This document shows, piece by piece, positions 25,700 to 34,114 of a stretch of DNA of 64,000 nt. Within the stretch, counting starts at the first letter, position 1. Every line of letters begins with the position of its first letter. The stretch spans positions 1 through 64,000 of the forward strand of contig DASYAU010000172.1 of NCBI GenBank assembly GCA_036501185.1, in the 5' to 3' direction. This stretch comes from Korobacter sp036501185. GTDB taxonomy: Bacteria; Acidobacteriota; Terriglobia; Terriglobales; Acidobacteriaceae. The notes beneath the pieces are model-generated. The model was given only the letters and a program-made list of their open reading frames with translations, ran no database searches and was not told the origin of the DNA. Both the position numbers and the translations under genes were made by a program.

Positions 25700-25752
25700 G
25701 CCAGGTTGCAGATTCATGCCGGTCAATCCGGTCTGCGCCTGTCTCACCCCTA

Positions 25753-25768
25753 GGTGACGCACGTCACA
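25753..25768. promoter_or_regulatory. CRP/FNR-family operator candidate
   Basis: gGTGA-CGCACG-TCACa matches the CRP-type half-sites GTGA-N6-TCAC. Its centre (25760.5) lies 41.5 bp before a possible start at about 25802, if TACAAA at 25790-25795 is the -10. This is the class II activator position. A second palindrome, ATCAATTGAT, lies at 25781-25790. Confidence 0.5.
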
Positions 25769-25947
25769 TCCAGCCCGGCAATCAATTGATACAAAACTGA
25801 GTTGGGATGGTCCGGCCTGCCCGCCCGCCTGCCCTTATAGGCGCGGAGCCCGGCGCCAGCGATTCGCTCCTTCGGCAAACCCGGTTTTCGTTTGCTGGGG
25901 TGAAGATCCTCAGCCGATCGCGCGACCTCAGTTCTGGGAGCCCACTC

Positions 25948-26565
25948 ATGAACGATCAAGCCGTCCTTCAGTCGAACGAGAAGAGCCGAATTTCCAAAGC
26001 GCACTTTCTTATTACTCGCCAGCAAGTCGACGAGCTTTGGCCGGAACTCGCGTGGATCGAGAGTCCTTACCTGCGCGACGCGGTCGCCAATACCTGGCTG
26101 CTCGCCCTCGATCGTAGTCCGCTTACCATCGATGACCTGAAAAAGATCCCTTTCACCCTGCTCATCCCGAACTGCAAAACCACGTTCATCGAGCACAAAC
26201 GCTGCGTCGTGCACATCGCTAAAGACGCGGCTCATTCCATGCAAGTCTTCATGGGCAATGTGCTGCGCATCGACATGGACACGGTAGTCGCGGGTGCGAT
26301 CCTGGCCGACGTCGGCAAGCTGCTCGAATACGAACTGAAAGACGGCAAAGCTGTGCAGAGCGAGCGCGGTGAACTCCTTCGCCACCCATTCACCGGCGTA
26401 GTGCTGGCCACGGAATGCGGCGTGTCCGAAGCCGTTTGCCACATCATCGCCGCGCACGCCGCGGAAGGCGAGCTGGTGCAGCGCACAACCGAAGCCTTCA
26501 TCGTGCACCACGCCGACTTCATGGCGTACCTGCCGTTCAAGAATCCCAACAATCTGAAGAAATAG
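25948..26565 (+). CDS. HD-domain-like protein with altered HD motif
   Basis: A 205-residue helical protein resembling HD phosphohydrolases: HIAKDAAHSMQVF, then ILADVGKLLEYE where a canonical enzyme has HDIGK, then LLRHPFTG and IIAAHAAEGE. The aspartate remains but the metal-binding His of HD is Ala, so catalysis may be lost or altered. It is the first gene of the citrate-lyase-like operon, starting at ATG 25948 behind GGGAG and separated from the dehydratase gene by only 11 nt. It could be a regulatory or nucleotide-sensing protein rather than a pathway enzyme (inference). Confidence 0.75.
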   Translation: MNDQAVLQSNEKSRISKAHFLITRQQVDELWPELAWIESPYLRDAVANTWLLALDRSPLTIDDLKKIPFTLLIPNCKTTFIEHKRCVVHIAKDAAHSMQVFMGNVLRIDMDTVVAGAILADVGKLLEYELKDGKAVQSERGELLRHPFTGVVLATECGVSEAVCHIIAAHAAEGELVQRTTEAFIVHHADFMAYLPFKNPNNLKK

Positions 26566-26576
26566 GAGAGAGCTAC

Positions 26577-27986
26577 ATGGCCACCGCTACCAAGCCGAGC
26601 GCGAAGACTGCCACGCCCACCGTCACTGCCGAAATGGCGGCATGGGCGGCGGATCTGAGGTTTGAAGATCTCTCGCCCGAGGCGGTTTACCAGGCAAAGC
26701 GGTTCCTCCTCGATTCCATCGGGTGCGCCCTCGGTGGTTATCAACAACATGAGGTAAAGATCGCTCTCGAGGTCATGCGCGAAATCGCCGGCGCGGGCCC
26801 CTGCACTGTTATCGGCAGTGGCAAAGAACTCGATGCGGTTTCTGCCTCGCTCCTGAACGGGCTCATGATCCGCTGCATGGACTACAACGACATCTATTGG
26901 AAACAGGATCCGTCGCATCCGTCTGACATCTTCCCGGCCGCCATGGCCGGTGCGGAGCGCGCGAAGAGCAGCGGCAGGGAACTGATCGTTGGCCTCGTGC
27001 TCGGACATGAATTTGAAATGCGGCTATGCGAAGCGGCCTTCCCGGGCATTCGCGAGCGCGGTTGGCACCACGCCACGCTAACTGCGTTCGTTTCACCCAT
27101 CGTTGCCGGACGGATGCTCCACCTGTCCGCAACCCAGATCCAGCACGCCATCGGCATCTCCGCTTCGCCGCGCGCGACGCTCGGCGCCGTGACCGCAGGC
27201 AAGCTCACCATGATGAAAAATACCGTCGACCCCCTGGCGACCCAGTCGGGTGTCTTCGCCGCTCTCCTCGCGGAAAAAGGGTACACCGGCCCCGAGCACG
27301 TCATCGACGGCAAAGAGGGTCTCGTCCACGTCTTTGGTCCTGACTGGAGGCTCAACCTGCTCACCGACGGTCTCGGAGAGAACTGGCGGATCACCCAGTG
27401 CGGCATGAAAGCTTTCCCGACCGAAGCTCTTACCCACACACCGATCTCTGCCGTTCTCGGAATCGTGAAGGACAATCATCTCAAGCCCGACGACATTCTC
27501 GAGGTCCACGTTCGCACCACCGCGCGTGGCGCCGACATCCTCAGTGATTCTACGAAGTACGATCCGCACACCAAAGAAACCGCCGACCACTCTCTTCCCT
27601 ATGTGATTGCGGCCGCCATCGCCGAACGCCAGGTGACGCCGCTGCAGTTCGAAATGCGCAAGATCATGGATCCTCGCATCCGCGAGCAACTCCACAAAAT
27701 CGTCGTTGTCGCCGACCACGAAATCGAAAAAGTGTTCCCCGCCTTGCAGCGCGTCATCGTGAAGATCTCCACCGTGGATGGCCGAACCTTCGAAAAGCAG
27801 CTCGACTTCCCCAAGGGCGACCCGCGCAACCCGCTCACCGACCGGGAGGTCGAAGAGAAGTTTGAGGCACTCGCCGAGCCGGTTCTCTCGAAAGCCGCAC
27901 GCCAGCGCATCATCGACGCCACCTGGAAGCTCGAGAGATTCGCGAGTGCGACGGAATACATGAAGTTGTTGAAGGTCGGCTACTAG
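26577..27986 (+). CDS. MmgE/PrpD-family dehydratase
   Basis: A 469-residue member of the MmgE/PrpD family, which includes 2-methylcitrate dehydratase and cis-aconitate decarboxylase. The N-terminal helical segment LSPEAVYQAKRFLLDSIGCALGGY, the MDYNDIYW loop and the SPRATLGAVTAGKLTMMK stretch fit. So do GMKAFPTEALTHTP and the C-terminal lid domain. Known members use metal-free acid-base chemistry on tricarboxylic acids. I chose the ATG at 26577 behind TAGGAGAG; earlier codons overlap the HD gene. Its neighbours (aconitase-type enzyme, decarboxylating dehydrogenase, citrate lyase subunits) make a citrate-like substrate likely, although the exact one is unknown. Confidence 0.88.
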   Translation: MATATKPSAKTATPTVTAEMAAWAADLRFEDLSPEAVYQAKRFLLDSIGCALGGYQQHEVKIALEVMREIAGAGPCTVIGSGKELDAVSASLLNGLMIRCMDYNDIYWKQDPSHPSDIFPAAMAGAERAKSSGRELIVGLVLGHEFEMRLCEAAFPGIRERGWHHATLTAFVSPIVAGRMLHLSATQIQHAIGISASPRATLGAVTAGKLTMMKNTVDPLATQSGVFAALLAEKGYTGPEHVIDGKEGLVHVFGPDWRLNLLTDGLGENWRITQCGMKAFPTEALTHTPISAVLGIVKDNHLKPDDILEVHVRTTARGADILSDSTKYDPHTKETADHSLPYVIAAAIAERQVTPLQFEMRKIMDPRIREQLHKIVVVADHEIEKVFPALQRVIVKISTVDGRTFEKQLDFPKGDPRNPLTDREVEEKFEALAEPVLSKAARQRIIDATWKLERFASATEYMKLLKVGY

Positions 27987-27996
27987 GAGGCATGCT

Positions 27997-29964
27997 ATGG
28001 GTCAAACGGTCGTAGAAAAAATTGCGCAACTCCACATGGCCGACGGCCCGAAGCGCAACCTTCGCGCGGGCGATTTCCTCTCCATCCGGCCGCGACACGT
28101 CTTGACGCACGACAACACATCAGCGGTGCTAAAAAAGTTCAAAGGGATCCGCGCAAGCAAGGTGAAAAATTCGCGCCAGCCCGTCTTCGCGCTCGATCAC
28201 GACATCCAGAACACAGCTGAAGACAACATCAAGAAGTACAAAGCCATCGAGAAATTCGCCCTTGAGCAGAAAATCGACTTCTACGTCGCGGGCACCGGCA
28301 TCGGTCACCAGTTGATGGTGGAGCGCGGCTATGTCGTTCCCGGCTCTCTTGTCGTCGCCTCCGACTCGCATTCCAATATGTACGGCGCGCTCGGAGCCAT
28401 CGGCACTCCGGTGGTTCGCACCGACGCCGCCGCGATTTGGGCGACGGGCGAGTTCTGGTGGTCGATCCCGCGCACCATCCAGGTAGTCTTCGATGGCAAG
28501 CTCCAACCCGGAGTTAGCGGCAAAGACGTCATCATCACCCTCTGCGGCCTCTACAACCGAGACCAAGTATTGAACGCAGCCTTGGAATTCAACGGCGCCG
28601 GCGTGCACACGCTGACAATCGACGAGCGCCTCTCCATCGCCAACATGAGCACCGAATGGGGCGCACTTACCGCGTGGTTCCCTATCGACCAGGTGACGAT
28701 CAGCTATCTCCGGCAGCGCCATGCCATCCATCGCTGGCAGGGAACCGAACGCTTTTCTGAAGACGATCTTCTTCGCTGGGCACGTGCCCCCATCGCCCCC
28801 GACAAAGACGCGCAATACGCCGCTCGCATTGAACTGAACCTCGCCGAGGTGACGCCGCATGTCTCCGGCCCGGACACGGTGCAGGTGATGCACTCCGTGG
28901 CCGAGATGGAAGCAGTGAAGATTCCCATCCAGAAGGCATACCTGCTCTCCTGCGTGAACTCGCGCCTCTCCGACCTCGACGCCGCGGCGCGCGTTCTCGA
29001 AGGAAAGAAAATCGCCGAGGGCGTGCACTTCTACGTAGCGCCTGCCTCACAGCAGGTGCAGCTGGACGCGGAAAAACGTGGCGTATGGAAGACCCTTCTC
29101 GATGCCGGCGCAACTACCCTTCCCGCTGGCTGCGGCCCGTGTATCGGCCTCGGCATAGGCCTACTGGAACCAGGCGAAGTCGGTATCAGTGCCACCAACC
29201 GCAATTTCAAAGGCCGCATGGGATCGCGTGACGCGCAGTGTTATCTCGCGAGTCCCGAAGTCGTCGCCGCCAGCGCGCTCGCCGGGTACATCGCTGGCCC
29301 GGTGAAGTTCGCCGCCGCCGAGCCACAACTACGCTTCACCGAGTTCACGTTAAAGGCCAGTGCCGCTGAGAACGTCACTATCCTCGAAGGCTTCCCCGCA
29401 TCCCTAAAAGGCCGCCTTGTCTTCTTGCCTCAGGACAACCTAAATACCGATGGCATTTACGGCAAGGACTACACCTACCGCGAGGACATGACGCCCGCCA
29501 TGATGGCCGACGTCGTGATGCAAAACTACGATCCCGCCTTCGCGTCGCGCACCTCCGCGGGCGATGTTGTCGTCGGTGGATTCAACTTCGGCACCGGCTC
29601 CAGCCGCGAGCAGGCGGTTACGGCGCTCAAAGCGAAAGGCATCCCGGTCGTCATCGCCGGCAGTTTCTCGCAAACCTATCTACGCAATGCCTTCAACAAC
29701 GGCTTCCTGTGTATCGAGACGCCGGAATTCGTAGCGAAGATGAAAGCGAGTTTTGCGAAGGCCGTTGCAAACGGCGATAAGACGATCATTCCCGGCGACG
29801 AGATCGAAATCGATTTCGCCGCGAGCACGCTTCGTTATTCGGGGGAAACCTTCGCCTTCCCGACGCTGGGCAGCGTAGCGCAGTCGTTGATCGTTGCCGG
29901 CGGCGTCGAAAACTTAGTGGCGCAGCGGCTCGGGCTAACTACCGAAGCCGCAGCGGCAAAGTAA
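27997..29964 (+). CDS. Single-chain aconitase/homoaconitase-type hydratase
   Basis: A 655-residue 4Fe-4S dehydratase in which large and small (swivel) domains are fused. The N-terminal part contains RPRHVLTHDNTSAVLKKF, a catalytic loop VASDSHSNMYGALGAIGTPV and a cluster region with AYLLSCVNSRLSD and LPAGCGPCIGLG, supplying three Cys for the cluster. The C-terminal swivel has GFNFGTGSSREQAVTALKA, in which the SSRE Ser/Arg bind substrate. The architecture resembles LeuC-LeuD or fungal homoaconitase in one chain. It reversibly moves a hydroxyl on a tricarboxylic acid through a cis-aconitate-like intermediate. A perfect AGGAGG precedes the ATG. The substrate (isocitrate, homoisocitrate or a methylated form) is not decidable. 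Confidence 0.87.
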   Translation: MGQTVVEKIAQLHMADGPKRNLRAGDFLSIRPRHVLTHDNTSAVLKKFKGIRASKVKNSRQPVFALDHDIQNTAEDNIKKYKAIEKFALEQKIDFYVAGTGIGHQLMVERGYVVPGSLVVASDSHSNMYGALGAIGTPVVRTDAAAIWATGEFWWSIPRTIQVVFDGKLQPGVSGKDVIITLCGLYNRDQVLNAALEFNGAGVHTLTIDERLSIANMSTEWGALTAWFPIDQVTISYLRQRHAIHRWQGTERFSEDDLLRWARAPIAPDKDAQYAARIELNLAEVTPHVSGPDTVQVMHSVAEMEAVKIPIQKAYLLSCVNSRLSDLDAAARVLEGKKIAEGVHFYVAPASQQVQLDAEKRGVWKTLLDAGATTLPAGCGPCIGLGIGLLEPGEVGISATNRNFKGRMGSRDAQCYLASPEVVAASALAGYIAGPVKFAAAEPQLRFTEFTLKASAAENVTILEGFPASLKGRLVFLPQDNLNTDGIYGKDYTYREDMTPAMMADVVMQNYDPAFASRTSAGDVVVGGFNFGTGSSREQAVTALKAKGIPVVIAGSFSQTYLRNAFNNGFLCIETPEFVAKMKASFAKAVANGDKTIIPGDEIEIDFAASTLRYSGETFAFPTLGSVAQSLIVAGGVENLVAQRLGLTTEAAAAK

Positions 29965-30000
29965 AGAATTGCCGCGTGCAATCGCGGCAGGAGAGAGAAC

Positions 30001-31206
30001 ATGGCTCGTCCAACCATTGTGACCATGCCCGGTGATGGCATCGGCAACCAGGTGCTCCCGCAGGCCATTCGCGTACTCGAGGCCGTCGGCTTCGAGGCCG
30101 ACTACATCCACGCCGACATCGGGTGGGAGTGCTGGTGCAACGAAGGCAACGCCCTGCCCCAACGGACCATTGATCTGCTTCGCAAGCACAAACTCGGCCT
30201 CTTCGGCGCAATCACCAGCAAGCCGAAGAAAGCTGCCGACGCGGAACTCAAGCCCGAGCTTCGTGGCAAGGGCTTCTCGTACTTCAGCCCCATCGTCACC
30301 ATGCGGCAGCTGTTTAACCTCGATATCTGCCTGCGTCCGTGCCTCTCGTTTCCCGGCAATCCGCTGAACTTCATCCGCAAAACTCCAGCTGGTGGCTTCG
30401 AAGAACCGCTGGTCGACGTCGTCGTTTTCCGCCAGAACACCGAAGGCCTCTACGCCGGCGTAGAGTGGACCAACCCACCCGCGAATGTCCGCGAGGCGCT
30501 GGCTTCGCACTCGAAGTTCAAGCCGTTTGCGAGCATGCCGGGCGAAGACCTCGCCGTCTCCGTCCGCATCATCACGCGCAACAACGCAACGCGCATCTGC
30601 CGCTCTGCTTTCGAACACGCACGCAAATTCAGCTACAAGAGCGTGACCATCTGCGAGAAGCCCAACGTCCTGCGCGAGACCAGCGGCATGATGGAAGAAG
30701 TTGCGAAACTGGTGCAGAAAGACTTTCCCGAGATCCAGCTCTGGTCCACCAATATCGACGCGCAGACGATGTGGCTCACCAAGAACCCCGAAGACTACGG
30801 CGTCATCGTCGCCAGCAATCTCTTCGGCGACGTCATTTCTGACGCGTTTGCCGGCCTAGTCGGCGGCCTCGGATTCGCGGCCAGCGGCAACATTGGCGAT
30901 GAAGTTGCGGTCTTCGAGCCTACGCACGGATCGGCGCCCAAGTATTCCGAACTCGATCCGCCCATCGTAAACCCGATCGCCATGGTCTTGTCCGCTGCCA
31001 TGCTGCTCGACCACATTGGCGAAGCGGAGAAAGCCGAGCGCATTCGCAAGGCAATTGCGACCGTGGTTGCCGAAGGCAAGGTCCGCAGCTACGACATGAT
31101 GCGCATGACCGGCAGCGGTAAGTGCATTGCAGCCGGCGCGGCTTCCACCGCGCAGATGACGGACGCAATTTTGGCGCGCATCGAGGTGCCAGTCGCGGCC
31201 CGGTGA
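30001..31206 (+). CDS. Isocitrate/isopropylmalate-type beta-decarboxylating dehydrogenase
   Basis: A 401-residue NAD(P)-dependent dehydrogenase. It has MPGDGIGNQVLPQAIRVLE at the N-terminus and arginines in TMRQLFNLDICLRP for the malate moiety. FRQNTEGLYAGVEW, the metal-binding stretch SNLFGDVISDAFAGLVGGLG and EPTHGSAPKY follow. Family enzymes oxidise and decarboxylate a 3-substituted malate to a 2-oxo acid. The gamma-substituent loop does not clearly match isocitrate, homoisocitrate or isopropylmalate, so the substrate is open. It lies 36 nt after the hydratase gene, with GGAGAG as ribosome binding site. A hairpin terminator-like element follows before the lyase genes. Confidence 0.88.
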   Translation: MARPTIVTMPGDGIGNQVLPQAIRVLEAVGFEADYIHADIGWECWCNEGNALPQRTIDLLRKHKLGLFGAITSKPKKAADAELKPELRGKGFSYFSPIVTMRQLFNLDICLRPCLSFPGNPLNFIRKTPAGGFEEPLVDVVVFRQNTEGLYAGVEWTNPPANVREALASHSKFKPFASMPGEDLAVSVRIITRNNATRICRSAFEHARKFSYKSVTICEKPNVLRETSGMMEEVAKLVQKDFPEIQLWSTNIDAQTMWLTKNPEDYGVIVASNLFGDVISDAFAGLVGGLGFAASGNIGDEVAVFEPTHGSAPKYSELDPPIVNPIAMVLSAAMLLDHIGEAEKAERIRKAIATVVAEGKVRSYDMMRMTGSGKCIAAGAASTAQMTDAILARIEVPVAAR

Positions 31207-31224
31207 GTTTTGCGGTGACAGAAC

Positions 31225-31260
31225 AGCCCCGGGCGTCAAACCAGACCCCCGGGGCTTTTC
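31225..31260 (+). terminator. Internal terminator-like hairpin within the citrate-lyase operon
   Basis: AGCCCCGGG (31225-31233) pairs with CCCGGGGCT (31248-31256), followed by TTTTC. It lies between the dehydrogenase and the citDE fusion. It may attenuate rather than stop transcription. Confidence 0.6.
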
Positions 31261-31275
31261 AGAAAGAAGTAGGGT

Positions 31276-32499
31276 ATGGCAGCAACTGCAGAAACAGTGT
31301 TACGCGGCGAAGCCGGTCGCGTTGGCAAAGACGTGCGTTCCGATCTGCACGTCATATTCGAGCCCCGCACTTCCGGTGGCGTCGAGATCGAATTGAAGTC
31401 CCGCGTGGCAATTTACTATGGCGAAAACATTCGGCGGCAGACGCGCGAAATCCTCGCGCAACTCGGCGTCGTGCATGGCTTTGTGAAGATCGTCGACGAA
31501 GGCGCGCTCCCCTTCGTGATCTCCGCTCGGCTCGAAACAGCGGTCAAGCGCTCCGGCGTTGCAGCAGGGAAGCGCGCCCTGCCAACATCCCTGCCGTTTC
31601 CGCTCCCTTCAGCCAAGGATCGCGTCCGTCGCTCGCGTCTCTATCTGCCCGGCAACGAGCCAAAGTATTTCATCAACGCCGGCCTACACGCCCCTGACGG
31701 CGTCATCCTCGACCTCGAAGACTCGGTTCACGCCGCCGAAAAAGATGCCGCACGATTCGTCGTCCGCAACGCGCTCCGCTCCGTCGACTTTCTGGCTGCT
31801 GAGCGCATGGTACGCATCAATCAACTGCCACTCGGGCTCGCGGACCTCGAAGAGATCATCCCGCAGTCGCCGGACGTCATCCTCATTCCGAAGGTCGAAA
31901 CCGCGGAACAAGTCGCGGAGATCGACGGCCTTATCACGGCGATCTGCGAGATCGAACACATCGATCGTCCGATCTGGCTTATGCCGATCCTCGAGTCCGC
32001 CCTCGGGATCGAGAATGCCTATGCCATCGCGAAGGCCTCACCACGCAACTGCGCGCTCACCATCGGCCTCGAAGACTACACCGCCGACCTCGGCGTGGTG
32101 AAAACAAAGGATGGCAGCGAAACCCTCTATGCCCGCCAGCGACTGGCCAACTCCGCGCGCGCTGCCGGTATTATCGCCATCGATTCCGTTTACGGTGATG
32201 TCGCCGACATGGACGGCCTCAGGTTCTGGGGCGAACGTTCGCGGGCCATGGGCTTCGAAGGCATGGGCTGCATCCATCCGTTGCAAATCCGTGTTATCCA
32301 CGAAGCATTCGCGCCCAGTGCCGCAGAAATCGAGAAAGCACTCATAATTGTTGGCGCCTTCGATCAGGCGCAGCGCCAAGGGCTCGGCGTGGTCTCACTC
32401 GGGTCGAAGATGATCGATCCCCCCGTAGTACACCGTGCATTGAAGCTGGTCGATCGTGCGCGCAGCATGGGCCTCGTCCCCAAAGAAGGTCAACAATGA
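31276..32499 (+). CDS. Citrate-lyase-type CitD-CitE fusion (acyl carrier + beta subunit)
   Basis: A 407-residue fusion. Residues about 12-95 resemble CitD, the citrate lyase acyl carrier (AGRVGKDVRSDLHVIFEP, then FVKIVDEGALPFVISARLETAVKR). Ser22 in VRSD is the candidate site for the phosphoribosyl-dephospho-CoA group. Residues about 115-400 form a CitE/HpcH-type TIM barrel (RRSRLYLPGNEPKYF, ILDLEDSVH, RINQLPLG, LIPKVETAE, GLEDYTADLGV). In citrate lyase the beta subunit cleaves the acyl-citryl thioester into oxaloacetate and acetyl-carrier. Standard operons keep citD and citE separate. It overlaps citF by 4 nt (ATGA). Confidence 0.85.
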   Translation: MAATAETVLRGEAGRVGKDVRSDLHVIFEPRTSGGVEIELKSRVAIYYGENIRRQTREILAQLGVVHGFVKIVDEGALPFVISARLETAVKRSGVAAGKRALPTSLPFPLPSAKDRVRRSRLYLPGNEPKYFINAGLHAPDGVILDLEDSVHAAEKDAARFVVRNALRSVDFLAAERMVRINQLPLGLADLEEIIPQSPDVILIPKVETAEQVAEIDGLITAICEIEHIDRPIWLMPILESALGIENAYAIAKASPRNCALTIGLEDYTADLGVVKTKDGSETLYARQRLANSARAAGIIAIDSVYGDVADMDGLRFWGERSRAMGFEGMGCIHPLQIRVIHEAFAPSAAEIEKALIIVGAFDQAQRQGLGVVSLGSKMIDPPVVHRALKLVDRARSMGLVPKEGQQ

Positions 32500-34070
32500 G
32501 CACCCAACCGAAAACCGCGAACGAATTTATCCGCAATGCCGCCGGGCGTCTCGTTCCCATGGTGGTGAACGGCATTCCGCAAGTCCCATTCCTCGGCGTC
32601 GGCAAGTATCACCCCGAAGGTCGCAAGGCCGCGCCGCCCGTGCCCACCGCCAACGACTACCCCGCGAACGGCGACAAGCGCCTCCCCGATATCGAGACGG
32701 CCTTGCGCAAGTGCGGCCTTCGCGATGGCATGACCATCTCCTCCCACCATCACCTTCGCGATGGCGATCGCGTTGCCCTCGAGGTCCTGCAGACGGCTGC
32801 CCGCATGGGCGTGAAAAACTTGCGCTGGTTCCCGAGCGCATCGTTCCCGGCGCAAGCCGCGGTCATCGAGCTGATGAAAGCCGGCGTCGTCCACCACATT
32901 GAAGGCAGTATGAACGGCCCCCTCGGCGACTACTGCACTCAAGGCAACATGACCGGCATGGGCGTGTTGCGCTCGCACGGAGGGCGCTTCCAGTCGATCC
33001 AGGACGGCGAAGTTCACATCGACATCGCTGTCATTGCCGCACCTTCGGCCGACATGTTCGGCAACGCCGACGGCTCTCACGGGAAGAGTGCCTGCGGTTC
33101 TCTCGGGTTCGCCCTCGCCGATTCCATCTACGCCGATCGCGTCATCGTCGTTACCGATAACCTCGTCCCGTTCCCGTGTGTTCCCTGGCAGATTCAAGGC
33201 AACAACGTCGATTTCGTCGTCGAAGTCGAGAGCATCGGCGATCCTGCAAAAATCGTCAGCGGCACCACGCAGATCACGCGCTCTCCTGACCGTCTTCGCA
33301 TCAGCGAACTCGTTGCCCAATTCCTGAAAGCCAGCGGCATTCTCCGTAACGGCTTCTCCTTCCAGGCTGGCGCCGGCGGCATCGCTTTGGCCTTCGTGCA
33401 ATACCTCAAACCGATGATGAAAGAAGCCGGCATCAAAGCCAGCTTCGTCCGCGGAGGATCCACTAAGTACCTCGTCGAAATGTTGCAGGAAGGCTTAACT
33501 GAATACATTCTCGACGGCCAAACCTTCGACCTCGATGGCGTTCGCTCGATGGCCAACAATCCTCGCCACATTGCCACCTCGCCATTCACTTCGTACAACT
33601 TCCACGGCAAGGGCAACTTCGCCTCGATGGTCGACGCGTGCATCCTCGGTGCCACCGAGGTCGACGTGAATTTCAACGCCAACGTCGTCACCCACTCCGA
33701 TGGTCGTCTGCTCCATGGCATCGGCGGATGGCAGAACTGCCTCGCATCGCGCTGCACGATTCTCGCCCTGCCCGCGTTCCGCGACCGCATTCCCGTTGTC
33801 GTCGACGAGGTTACAACGCTCACCGGTCCCGGCGAGATGATCGACGTCATCGTCACTGAGCGTGGCATCTGCGTCAATCCGCGCCGCACTGACCTGCAAG
33901 CCGCTGTTAAGAACTCCGGTTTGCCAGTGATCGACATCCGCGACTTAAAGAAACAAGTCGAAGCCATTTGCGGGGGAGCTCCCGAGAAAACGAAACGAAG
34001 CGATAAGCCTGTCGCGATTGTGAAGTGGGTCGACGGTACTGTACTCGATACAGTATGGGAGACTTGCTGA
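32496..34070 (+). CDS. citF: Citrate lyase alpha subunit-like CoA/ACP transferase
   Basis: A 524-residue protein of the CitF family, which transfers the carrier from acetate to citrate. Conserved stretches are NAAGRLVPMVVNGIPQVPF, ISSHHHLRDGD, EGSMNGPLG, SFQAGAGGIALAFVQYL, SFVRGGSTKYLVEML and VVVDEVTTLTGPGEMIDVIVTERG. With the CitD-CitE fusion it forms a complete lyase core. The genes for making and attaching the prosthetic group (citC, citG, citX) are not in the window. It is translationally coupled to the preceding gene. The real substrate could be citrate, citramalate or a homologue. Confidence 0.9.
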   Translation: MSTQPKTANEFIRNAAGRLVPMVVNGIPQVPFLGVGKYHPEGRKAAPPVPTANDYPANGDKRLPDIETALRKCGLRDGMTISSHHHLRDGDRVALEVLQTAARMGVKNLRWFPSASFPAQAAVIELMKAGVVHHIEGSMNGPLGDYCTQGNMTGMGVLRSHGGRFQSIQDGEVHIDIAVIAAPSADMFGNADGSHGKSACGSLGFALADSIYADRVIVVTDNLVPFPCVPWQIQGNNVDFVVEVESIGDPAKIVSGTTQITRSPDRLRISELVAQFLKASGILRNGFSFQAGAGGIALAFVQYLKPMMKEAGIKASFVRGGSTKYLVEMLQEGLTEYILDGQTFDLDGVRSMANNPRHIATSPFTSYNFHGKGNFASMVDACILGATEVDVNFNANVVTHSDGRLLHGIGGWQNCLASRCTILALPAFRDRIPVVVDEVTTLTGPGEMIDVIVTERGICVNPRRTDLQAAVKNSGLPVIDIRDLKKQVEAICGGAPEKTKRSDKPVAIVKWVDGTVLDTVWETC

Positions 34071-34102
34071 AGATTTATGAATTCCAAGCCGCTTCGCGCT
34101 GT

Positions 34103-34108
34103 TATCCT
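34103..34108 (+). promoter_or_regulatory. -10 element of a likely leaderless transcript
   Basis: TATCCT begins 12 nt before the ATG at 34115, and no ribosome binding site is present. This suggests that the SIS-domain gene can be transcribed on its own from within the 44-nt gap after citF. Confidence 0.4.
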
Positions 34109-34114
34109 TAAAGC

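Noticed and set aside
31276..32499. The CitE-like protein as a malyl-CoA lyase
   Set aside because: Considered because the HpcH/CitE barrel is shared, but the N-terminal CitD-like carrier and the overlapping citF make a citrate-lyase-type complex far more likely.
32490..33401. 303-codon minus-strand frame
   Set aside because: It is antisense to citF and has the same biased composition as other shadows.
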